A stretch of DNA of 11,036 bases, from the NCBI GenBank assembly GCA_027030825.1, contig JALVEM010000215.1, forward strand, positions 1 to 11,036, read 5' to 3'. Position numbers and translations under genes: made by a program. This DNA comes from Thiohalobacter sp. Its GTDB lineage: Bacteria > Pseudomonadota > Gammaproteobacteria > Thiohalobacterales > Thiohalobacteraceae. Under the pieces are notes generated by a model that searched no databases, was not told the origin of the DNA, and saw only the letters and a program-made list of their open reading frames with translations. This document shows positions 4,603-11,036 of the stretch, in pieces; position 1 is the first letter of the stretch; every line of letters begins with the position of its first letter.

Positions 4603-7149
4603 TCAGCGGTATCCCTCGATCTCCACTTCATCCAGACGGCAGGGCGTGCCGCCGTCCGATGGCAGCCATGCGCGAATCCGCAGGCGGCCATCGCCCGCGG
4701 GAAAGCGCTCGATGGATTTTTCGAGCTCGTCGGCCGTGTTCCAGTCGTCTGTCGCATCGATCGCGGCCCCCCAGCCGTTGCCGTCATGGTATTGCCATGT
4801 CCGTCCATCATCGTTCGACAGAAGGTACCGCACGGTGCAGTTGCTGGCATCCCGGAATCGGGTCAGGTGCCGGAATTCAAGGGCGGTGCGCGTGGTCACG
4901 ATCGCATCGCCGCAGGCATAGCGGATTTCCTGGGCCCCGAAGACCGTGTCTCCCTGCCGGGACCTGAAGGAAAGGTCGTGCAGCGAGGGTGTGCAGGCCT
5001 GGGTGCCGCCACCGCACAGAGTGTTCTCGTCGTCGGAAAGCAGGATGGCGCGCCATTGCAGGTAACGTCCGACGAGTGGGCCCGCTGACAGCCGGGAGAG
5101 CGGGAGATACGGCGGCGAAGCCATGGCTGTGCCGATACCCATGCCCGCGCCATCAATCAGGGTATTGTTCTGCAGCTCGCTGAAGGCGCCGCCCGGGAGG
5201 CCGGCACTGCCGAGCCAGCCTCCACCGGGGACAGGGTCGCGGTCGCTGCAGTCGGACAGCTTGCAGGTGCGCAGCTGCAGGAGAATGCGGTTGGCTCCGC
5301 GACGATAGAGCTGTCGGATCTCGTGAGGGTTCAAGGGGCGATCCCAAATGGCAACCTCGTCGATGGCACCCTGGAACTTGTTGTTGGGGATCTGACCCTT
5401 GTAGGTCTTGGCGCCGATCAGAAAGGGATCGCTGCTGCCCCCGGCAGGGTAGTTGTACGCAAACTGAAAGGCTTGCACCCCGTCCACATAGATTCGTGCT
5501 GTGGTACCGTCACCGGTCAGTACCAGATGGTACCAGCGGCGGTCGGTGGACAGGCGGTTGTGCTCGACGTAGCGATCCCCGAATCCGGCAATCACCTGGT
5601 AGTCCTGCGAGATGCCGATATAGAACCGGTGACTTCCGTCGTGTGCTCCGGCGGCAGCCATGATGTTCTCGCCCGGCAGATAGGGACGGTCTTCCGCATC
5701 CGTGCGAATCCAGAGCGAGAGTGTGCCTCGGGGCCAGTCGGGATAGAGGGAAGTCGTGAGATAGTCGCTGCTTTGCAGAGTGAAGTGCAGGGCACGTCCG
5801 ATTCTGCCGGGCATGGAAAAGATGGTGCCATCCGGGTTCAGCGCCGTGGCGTCGTGCCCGTTGCCCGAGGCATCGGAGAAGAGGGTGCCATTGGCGACGG
5901 TGCCCGGCACCACCTCGTCGAGGTGCCAGAGAGCGATCAGGCCCTGCATGAGATCGTCGTCTCCCGGCATTCCGGTCGAGCCCACCAGCAACGGATAATC
6001 GAGTGCACGCTCGCTGCCCCGTGCACCGGGCAGCCCCTTCAGGAAGGGCAGGGGCGTGCGCCATTCGAGTGCATCCCAGCGGGCCGATCCACAGCCGGCA
6101 TCGATTGTGCTGCCGGTATGAACCCCGGCGATGCGGGCACGGCTGCGCTGGTACTGCAGAACTGCTTCAGTGTCGGTAAGTGCCTGGTTCCAGAGGACCA
6201 CGTCATCCAGTACTCCGGCATACTCGAAGCCGCTGCCCGGCACGCCGCCGATCCAGATCCGGTCGAAGCGCAAGCGGCCGTCCGCCTCCTCGATGGTGGG
6301 ATCGACTGGTTGCCCATCGACCAGGAAACGGATCCGCCCTTCTTTCCCGATGATGGCCAGGTGCGTCCAGCGTGCCTCATGGCGGGCCATGTCCAGTACT
6401 CCGGTTGCCGTGCTAGTCACCCGGCTGTTGTCGTCGATCAGGTAGAGGCTGCCGGGGCGGATGCGACCGTCATCGTAGGTTCCGGAGTAACCCAGCGTGA
6501 GCGTGGCGATTCCGCTTTCGGTGAAGGTGATCAAGTGACGGCGCGTAATACCGGCGAGCCGGTCGGGATCGATCCAGAGCACCAGAGTAAAGTTCTCGGC
6601 CGTGGTGGCGGGCACATCGATACGGACGGCGTCGCCCGTGCCATCGAAACGACCGGCCCTATTCACCTGCTCCGCACGTCTCACGGTGGTGGCATCGCCG
6701 ATTGCCGTTCCGTGATGTCCGAGACCGGAGTCGTCCGACACCTCGTCGGGAGCACCGTTCCAGGCCGATTCGTCCATGCGCCATGCACCCACGAGCGCAC
6801 CGAGCCGGTTGGGGAGCAGGATGGCGACCCCTGGCCAGGGCGTGGTCTCGGTCGTCAGTTCACCATTGGCGAGCCGGGTGCCAGCGTGAATTCCTGCTTC
6901 GAGCTCGGGATCCGAATCCAGCTCGAGATCGAGAGGCACGAGTTGGGCGGCGCCTCCGCCAATGGCGACGAATCCGGGATCGAAATCGTAAGCGGTGGCG
7001 TCGTCGAACGTCCAGGCGTATTGAAAGGGGGACGTTCCTGCTGAACCGGGTCTTTCGCATCCGGCAAGGATCCATGCCACAAGCGGGATGATCAGAATGG
7101 ACCTGCACCGACGCAATGCCGTGAGTGGCCTGCTTCGAATGTCTGTCAT
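4603..7149 (-). CDS. Outer-membrane lipoprotein with two LamG-like domains
   Basis: 848 residues. Residues 1-31 form a lipoprotein signal with the lipobox LAGC (C31); the next residue is Glu, not Asp, which fits outer-membrane sorting. Two concanavalin/LamG-type domains follow: about 118-335 (LVGAWRMDES, DDSGLGHHGT, RAGRFDGTGDAVRI, LDDVVLWNQALT) and about 404-617 (LIALWHLDE, DASGNGHDAT, LSLWIRTD, IYVDGV, GAIDEVAIWDRPL). The C-terminal 230 residues hold YLQWRAILLSDD, SLHDLSFRS and a Cys-containing beta-rich tail that I do not recognise. LamG domains bind glycans or proteins, so adhesion or surface assembly is plausible. The frame is open upstream of ATG 7149, but AGGGAGG and the lipobox fix the start. 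Same strand as the TPR gene, 85 nt downstream. GC content looks lower than in its neighbours (33/60 at 5461-5520 against 40/60 at 8041-8100). Confidence 0.88.
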   Translation of the reverse strand: MTDIRSRPLTALRRCRSILIIPLVAWILAGCERPGSAGTSPFQYAWTFDDATAYDFDPGFVAIGGGAAQLVPLDLELDSDPELEAGIHAGTRLANGELTTETTPWPGVAILLPNRLGALVGAWRMDESAWNGAPDEVSDDSGLGHHGTAIGDATTVRRAEQVNRAGRFDGTGDAVRIDVPATTAENFTLVLWIDPDRLAGITRRHLITFTESGIATLTLGYSGTYDDGRIRPGSLYLIDDNSRVTSTATGVLDMARHEARWTHLAIIGKEGRIRFLVDGQPVDPTIEEADGRLRFDRIWIGGVPGSGFEYAGVLDDVVLWNQALTDTEAVLQYQRSRARIAGVHTGSTIDAGCGSARWDALEWRTPLPFLKGLPGARGSERALDYPLLVGSTGMPGDDDLMQGLIALWHLDEVVPGTVANGTLFSDASGNGHDATALNPDGTIFSMPGRIGRALHFTLQSSDYLTTSLYPDWPRGTLSLWIRTDAEDRPYLPGENIMAAAGAHDGSHRFYIGISQDYQVIAGFGDRYVEHNRLSTDRRWYHLVLTGDGTTARIYVDGVQAFQFAYNYPAGGSSDPFLIGAKTYKGQIPNNKFQGAIDEVAIWDRPLNPHEIRQLYRRGANRILLQLRTCKLSDCSDRDPVPGGGWLGSAGLPGGAFSELQNNTLIDGAGMGIGTAMASPPYLPLSRLSAGPLVGRYLQWRAILLSDDENTLCGGGTQACTPSLHDLSFRSRQGDTVFGAQEIRYACGDAIVTTRTALEFRHLTRFRDASNCTVRYLLSNDDGRTWQYHDGNGWGAAIDATDDWNTADELEKSIERFPAGDGRLRIRAWLPSDGGTPCRLDEVEIEGYR

Positions 7150-7234
7150 GTTGCCTCCCTGCGAGGTGTATCCCTGTTGTTCGAGGATAGCGGCAACCGC
7201 ATGAATTCGTTTAGATTCATCCTGGCAGGAAGGC

Positions 7235-8902
7235 TCAATACGGCCGGGCGGCAGGATAGTCGCGGAACACGGCCGTGACATCGAGCGGCGGGGGCTGGAA
7301 GATCGGGTCGGTGTCCGGAAAGACCGGTTCCTCGGGCATCCGGCCGGTCCGATAGGCGGCCAGTCGCGCCCGGGCACGGGCCAGGATGTCCGGCGGGGCC
7401 TGCCAGGCGAGCAGGTCGATGGCCTGCTGCTCCAGGCGGACGGCGTCCTCGAACTGTCCGGCGGCCGCGGCGGCCAGCGCCAGGGCCTCGATGTTCGGCG
7501 GCGCGGGATGGGCGGGGGCCAGGGCATTGGCCAGTGCCAGCGCCGCATCGGGTTTCCGGACTGCCGGATCTCGCGCCAGGCTGCGCAGGCGGATCAGGGC
7601 CAGGGCGATGCGGGCGTCGTCCGGCTGTTCCTGGTGCAGCGACTCGAGCCGCCGGACGATTTCCGCCTCCGGTTCCCCGGCCCGGGCGAGCGCAATCACG
7701 GCCAGCAGACGCGCCGGCAGGATGCGCGGATCGGCGGCCAGCGCCCGTTCGTACTCCCGAGCCGCTTCACGATACCTTCCGGTTCGAAACAGCAGGTTGG
7801 CCAGCGCGTAACGGGCGCCTGGATGATCGGGATCCCGGGCCAGTACGGCCTTGTAGCCTTCACGCGCAGCCTTCACATGGCCCCGGCCCTCCTCGAGCAC
7901 GGCCAGCAGGAAGCGGGCGAGCGGCGGGGCATCGGGTCTCTCGGCGACCTTGCGAAGTTCCGCCTCGGCCAGCTCGGGATGGCCGTCGAGGTAGAGCACG
8001 CGGGCGAGGCTGATCCGGGCATGCAGGTTGCCCGGCTCGCGGGCCAGTCCTTCCCGAAAGCGTTTCACGGCGCTGGCATGGTCGTGACGGCGCACGGCTT
8101 CCATGGCCAGCCGGAAGCGGGTGCGCGCCGAGTCGAGGGCGGCGTTCAGTTCGGATGCCAGCGGATCCTCGAACCGGGGCAGCTTCCTGTGGCGGAAACG
8201 GGCCAGATGCCTGCGCGCCTTTTCCCGATCGCCCAGAGCGCGCCAGGCCTGGGCGAGCGCGTAGTGGACGGCGTCCGCCTCGGGAGCGAGCTCGAGCGCG
8301 GCTTCGAACCGTTCGACGGCCTCGCGTGGCCGATGCCGCAGCAGCGCCAGCTGCCCGAGGTAATAGAGCGCAGCCGCCCTCAGCCCTTCGTGTCTGCCGG
8401 CGTCCTCCAGATGCCGTTGGGCCTCGTCGAGCCGTCCCTGGGCGAGTGCCAGCCGCCCGAGCTGCAGCGCGAGCGGGGGGTAGTCGGGATTCAGGCGCGC
8501 TGCCTGGCCGAGGGCTTCCTCGGCGCGGTCGAGTTCGCCACGCGCCAGAGCCAGGCGGCCGGCGTAATAGGCCCAGCGGAACCGCTCCGGTTCCAGTCGC
8601 CGGGCATTCTGCCAGGCGATCCGGGCGCCGCGGTCGATGCCGGTGAGCTCATAGAGGGCCGCCAGCCGGCCCCAGGCCGCGGCGAGCCGGTCGGACGGGA
8701 TGTCGGGGCGGGTCAGCAGACGATCGAGCTCGGAGCGGGCGGCGAGGATGGCCTCGCGCGCGGCCGGCTCCGCCCCCTGCAGGTCGAGCTCCGGAATCGC
8801 CTCGAGCCGCCCCTGCCAGGCATCGGGCAGTTCGGCGACGCGATCGGCCAGCGCGGGTTGCCCGATCAGCAGCAGGGCCAGCAGGGCACATTGCAGGCGC
8901 AC
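7235..8902 (-). CDS. Exported TPR-repeat protein (GTG start)
   Basis: 555 residues. A short signal peptide (RLQCALLALLLIGQPALA, to A19) is followed by long runs of TPR helices: around 74-170 (AYYAGRLALARGELDRAEEA, LQLGRLALAQGRLDEAQRHL), 175-235 (YYLGQLALLRHRPREAVERF, YALAQAWRALGDREKARRHL), 262-400 (KRFREGLAREPGNLHARISL, YALANLLFRTGRYREAAREY), and a looser helical part to about 515. The last 35 residues are Pro-rich and non-repetitive. TPRs mediate protein-protein binding, so a periplasmic scaffold is the likely role. The frame is open far upstream, but GTG 8902 overlaps the TAG of the CRTAC1 gene by one base (TAGTG), AGGAGGG lies 6 nt before it, and the signal peptide begins there. Translational coupling to the CRTAC1 gene implies the two products act together. 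Confidence 0.88.
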   Translation of the reverse strand: MRLQCALLALLLIGQPALADRVAELPDAWQGRLEAIPELDLQGAEPAAREAILAARSELDRLLTRPDIPSDRLAAAWGRLAALYELTGIDRGARIAWQNARRLEPERFRWAYYAGRLALARGELDRAEEALGQAARLNPDYPPLALQLGRLALAQGRLDEAQRHLEDAGRHEGLRAAALYYLGQLALLRHRPREAVERFEAALELAPEADAVHYALAQAWRALGDREKARRHLARFRHRKLPRFEDPLASELNAALDSARTRFRLAMEAVRRHDHASAVKRFREGLAREPGNLHARISLARVLYLDGHPELAEAELRKVAERPDAPPLARFLLAVLEEGRGHVKAAREGYKAVLARDPDHPGARYALANLLFRTGRYREAAREYERALAADPRILPARLLAVIALARAGEPEAEIVRRLESLHQEQPDDARIALALIRLRSLARDPAVRKPDAALALANALAPAHPAPPNIEALALAAAAAGQFEDAVRLEQQAIDLLAWQAPPDILARARARLAAYRTGRMPEEPVFPDTDPIFQPPPLDVTAVFRDYPAARPY

Positions 8903-10719
8903 TATGCACCCTCCTGCCGGATCACCAGGGTGGTGTCCACCTGCTCCGGCCGCAGGGTCTGCAGGGTGCCGTCCGGCCAGCGGATCTCGATGCGCTCGAC
9001 TTCGCTGCTCTCGCCGAGGCCGAAGGTCAGCGGCAGCGCGACCTGGCTGAGGTAGGAACGCGCGGGAGAGAGATAGCGCTGCTGGGTGACGCCGCCGGCG
9101 GTGAGGCGCACGGTGGCGCCGTAGGCGAAGCGGTTGGGGGCTCGCCCGACCAGCTTCAGGCGCAGCCAGTGGTGGCCGGTCTGCTGGTCGTTGCGCAGCA
9201 GCACGGCACGGCGACCGTTCTGGGTGATGACGAGATCGAGATCGCCGTCGCCGTCGATGTCGGCGCTGGCCAGTGCGCGTCCCACCAGAGGACGGGACAG
9301 GTCGCCGGTTTCCCTTGCCAGGACGAAGGTGGGCCCGCAGGCCGTGCCGCAGTTCCAGAACAGCTGGGCCGGCTGGGCATGATGCTGGCTGGGCTGAACC
9401 CGATTGATCTCGGGTTCGAGATGCCCGTTGGCCGCAAGCAGGTCGAGACGGCCGTCGAGATCCACATCCGCGAACAGCACGCCGAAGGTCAGCGCCAGCC
9501 GCGTCGGTGCTCCCAGACCCTCGATCACGGCATCGTCCGAGAAGGGCGGGCGGCCGCCGGTGGTGACATAGAGCGAGGTCATCTCGTTGGCGAAATTGCC
9601 GATCGCCACGCCCAGATCCGCGTCGTTGCGGAAATGCGCGGCATCGATCCCCATGCCGGAGGTGGCCTTGCCGTTGCGGTCGTAGGCCATGCCCTCGAGC
9701 GCGCCGATTTCCTCGAAGCGGCCGCCGAGATTGTGGAAATAGAAGTTGGGCGCGGTGTCGTTGGCGACCAGCAGATCGGGTCGGCCGTCGTCGTCGACGT
9801 CCGTCACCACCACGCCCAGGCCCTTGCCCACCGGGAGTCCGGATTCCGGGTCGGTGACCCGGATGCCGGCCGCCTCGCTCACTTCGGTGAAGCGCCCGTT
9901 GCCGTCGTTGCGGTAGAGGTGCGAATGGGTGCCCTTGAAGTGGGTGGGCGCGCCATAGGCGCGGCCCAGACCGGCGAGGCGGAAGTCGATCTCCAGGTCG
10001 ATGCGCGGCGACCATTGCACATAGTCGAGCACGAAGAGGTCGAGATCGCCGTCGCCATCGTAGTCCAGGAAGGCGGCGCCCGTGCTCCAGTCGTTGCGTC
10101 CGCCGCCCACGCCGGCGTCAGCGGTGACGTCGCGGAAGCGACCGCCCTCGTTGCGGAACAGCCGGTTGCGGTGCAGCGAGGTGAGATAGAGGTCCAGCCA
10201 GCCGTCGCCGTCGTAGTCGCCGATCGCCACGCCCATGCCGTAGTCCTCGATGGCCAGTCCCGCGGCCTCGCTGACGTCCTCGAAGCGGCCGTGGCCGTCG
10301 TTGCGATACAGCGCGGAACGCGGCTTTCCCTGGCCTGGATGGTCCGGCCAGTAGCGGAAATTCACCAGGAAGAGATCCGGGTCGCCGTCGTTGTCGTAGT
10401 CGAAGAAGGCCGCGCCACTGCCCATGGTCTCGGGCATCAGTCGCTGCCCGTAGGCGCCGTTGACGTGCACGAAATCGATGCCGGCCTGGCGGGTGATGTC
10501 CGTGAAGCGCAGCGGCGGGGGTGCAGGGGTGCCGGGCATCGTCGGCGACGAGGTGGCCGGCGCCGTGACCGGGGCAGGAGCAGGTGCCGCGTCGGGTCGG
10601 CCGAACCGTTGTGCGAACAGGATCAGTCCTCCGCCGAGCGCGAGGATCAGGACGACGGCCAGCGACCGGAGCAGCGCCCGGCGGATGACGGCTTCTCCAT
10701 CCCGACTCGGTCGTGTCAT
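8902..10719 (-). CDS. CRTAC1-family protein (FG-GAP/VCBS propeller with ASPIC/UnbV domain)
   Basis: 605 residues. Residues 13-37 form one transmembrane or signal-anchor segment, then a Pro/Ala/Thr linker (43-69). The body is a beta-propeller of FG-GAP-type repeats, with six clear calcium-binding DxDxDGxxD loops at about 107, 168, 219, 307, 418 and 487 and a degenerate seventh near 359. An ASPIC/UnbV domain lies at about 530-600 (YGATVRLTAGG, QRYLSPARSYLSQ, IEIRWPDGT). A close cysteine pair, C457 and C461 (NCGTACG), may form a small disulfide loop. Such proteins are exported and calcium-bound; the bacterial function is unknown. GGAGG precedes ATG 10719. The start overlaps the upstream TPR gene's stop by 4 nt (ATGA) and the stop overlaps the next TPR gene's GTG, so it is the middle gene of a tight operon. 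Confidence 0.92.
   Translation of the reverse strand: MTRPSRDGEAVIRRALLRSLAVVLILALGGGLILFAQRFGRPDAAPAPAPVTAPATSSPTMPGTPAPPPLRFTDITRQAGIDFVHVNGAYGQRLMPETMGSGAAFFDYDNDGDPDLFLVNFRYWPDHPGQGKPRSALYRNDGHGRFEDVSEAAGLAIEDYGMGVAIGDYDGDGWLDLYLTSLHRNRLFRNEGGRFRDVTADAGVGGGRNDWSTGAAFLDYDGDGDLDLFVLDYVQWSPRIDLEIDFRLAGLGRAYGAPTHFKGTHSHLYRNDGNGRFTEVSEAAGIRVTDPESGLPVGKGLGVVVTDVDDDGRPDLLVANDTAPNFYFHNLGGRFEEIGALEGMAYDRNGKATSGMGIDAAHFRNDADLGVAIGNFANEMTSLYVTTGGRPPFSDDAVIEGLGAPTRLALTFGVLFADVDLDGRLDLLAANGHLEPEINRVQPSQHHAQPAQLFWNCGTACGPTFVLARETGDLSRPLVGRALASADIDGDGDLDLVITQNGRRAVLLRNDQQTGHHWLRLKLVGRAPNRFAYGATVRLTAGGVTQQRYLSPARSYLSQVALPLTFGLGESSEVERIEIRWPDGTLQTLRPEQVDTTLVIRQEGA
8909..8915 (-). promoter_or_regulatory. 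Ribosome binding site fixing the GTG start of the TPR gene
   Basis: AGGAGGG on the minus strand lies 6 nt upstream of GTG 8902, inside the last codons of the CRTAC1 gene. It picks this GTG out of a much longer open frame. Confidence 0.75.
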
Positions 10720-11036
10720 GCGTCCTGGCCTCCTGTGACGGACGGATCCTGCCCGGCGGGCGGGCGCAGTTCGTAGACGGCCACGGGCTCGGCGGCGTGG
10801 TTGGCGGCCGGGTCGCGGCGGCGCGCTGCGGTCACGGCCTGCTCGATGGCCTCGTCGTCCGGCCGGTATTTCTCGTGCAGGGCATGGTGCCGGCGGGCTG
10901 CCTCCGTGTCGCCCAGTTCCGCATGGACCAGGGCCAGATTGTAATGGGCCGTGGCGTTTTCCGGGTCTTCCCGCAGCACCGCCTCGAATTCGTTGCGGGC
11001 CCGTTCCAGGAAGGCGCGCCGCGCCTCCTGCCTCGC
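10716..11036 (-). CDS. TPR-repeat protein, C-terminal part (5' end beyond window)
   Basis: The frame is open from the right edge to the TGA at 10716-10718, so this is the C-terminal 106 residues of a longer protein; an internal GTG at 10979 lies inside the repeat and is not a likely start. One TPR is visible: RNEFEAVLREDPENATAHYN, then LALVHAELGDTEAARRH, followed by EKYRPDDEAIEQAV, a basic stretch RRRDPAANHAAEPVAVYELR and a short polar tail. From memory, similar tails (PDD..., DPAANHAA..., VYxL) end large TPR proteins that carry multiheme cytochrome c motifs in their N-terminal parts; no CXXCH is in the visible part, so this is only a suggestion. The stop overlaps the CRTAC1 start by 4 nt, making it the upstream gene of the same operon. 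Confidence 0.82.
   Translation of the reverse strand, partial: ARQEARRAFLERARNEFEAVLREDPENATAHYNLALVHAELGDTEAARRHHALHEKYRPDDEAIEQAVTAARRRDPAANHAAEPVAVYELRPPAGQDPSVTGGQDA

Noticed and set aside
5323..7044. 573-codon plus-strand open frame
   Set aside because: Antisense of the LamG lipoprotein, whose domains, lipobox and ribosome binding site are clear; the antisense product has no recognisable motif.
7201..7220. Inverted repeat ATGAAT/ATTCAT between the TPR and LamG genes
   Set aside because: Only a 6-bp AT-rich stem with an 8-nt loop and no U-tract; too weak to call a terminator or operator.
7508..9055. 515-codon plus-strand open frame
   Set aside because: Antisense to the TPR gene; its apparent regularity is the mirror of the TPR repeats.
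9169..10776. 535-codon plus-strand open frame rich in Val/Ala/Glu
   Set aside because: Mirror image of the FG-GAP repeats of the CRTAC1 gene; no independent start signal or domain.

Overview
The window is high-GC DNA with short intergenic gaps, 4-nt ATGA overlaps and Shine-Dalgarno sites. It is most like a gammaproteobacterial chromosome. SrkA with its diagnostic motifs, an NnrS-family protein and MarC support this. A Tyr/Trp/Gly/Pro-rich exported protein resembling sulfur globule proteins, divergent from a DUF2892 (YgaP-type) membrane protein, hints at a sulfur-oxidising lineage such as a Chromatiales relative. That taxonomic guess is inference. No tRNA, rRNA, CRISPR array, insertion sequence or phage gene was seen.

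Left part (1-3148): a partial NnrS-family heme/copper membrane protein (minus strand, running off the left edge) is divergent from srkA (plus). srkA converges on, and overlaps by 9 nt, a TlpA-like exported thioredoxin. The thioredoxin is translationally coupled, by an ATGA overlap, to an upstream exported protein of unknown function with two cysteines.

Middle (3231-4583): a MarC-family membrane protein (plus) converges on a small DUF2892 membrane protein (minus), with a hairpin between them. An AT-rich divergent control region follows (22 G/C in 80 bases over 4071-4150). It holds a TGnTATAAT extended -10 overlapping a 22-nt dyad, an operator candidate. On its other side lies the 107-residue sulfur-globule-like protein, whose tryptophans recur every fifth residue, followed by a strong hairpin.

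Right part (4603-11036): a minus-strand block that reads, in transcription order, as a TPR protein (partial, running off the right edge), a membrane-anchored CRTAC1-type FG-GAP/ASPIC-UnbV protein, an exported TPR protein with a GTG start, and, after an 85-nt gap, a large lipoprotein with two LamG-type domains. The first three genes overlap by 4 nt and 1 nt and are almost certainly one operon. The lipoprotein may be a fourth member or separately expressed. All the proteins whose N-termini are visible appear to work outside the cytoplasm, so the block looks like a cell-envelope module of unknown role. It is the best candidate here for something undescribed.

Most long plus-strand reading frames opposite the minus-strand genes are high-GC shadows and were left out.
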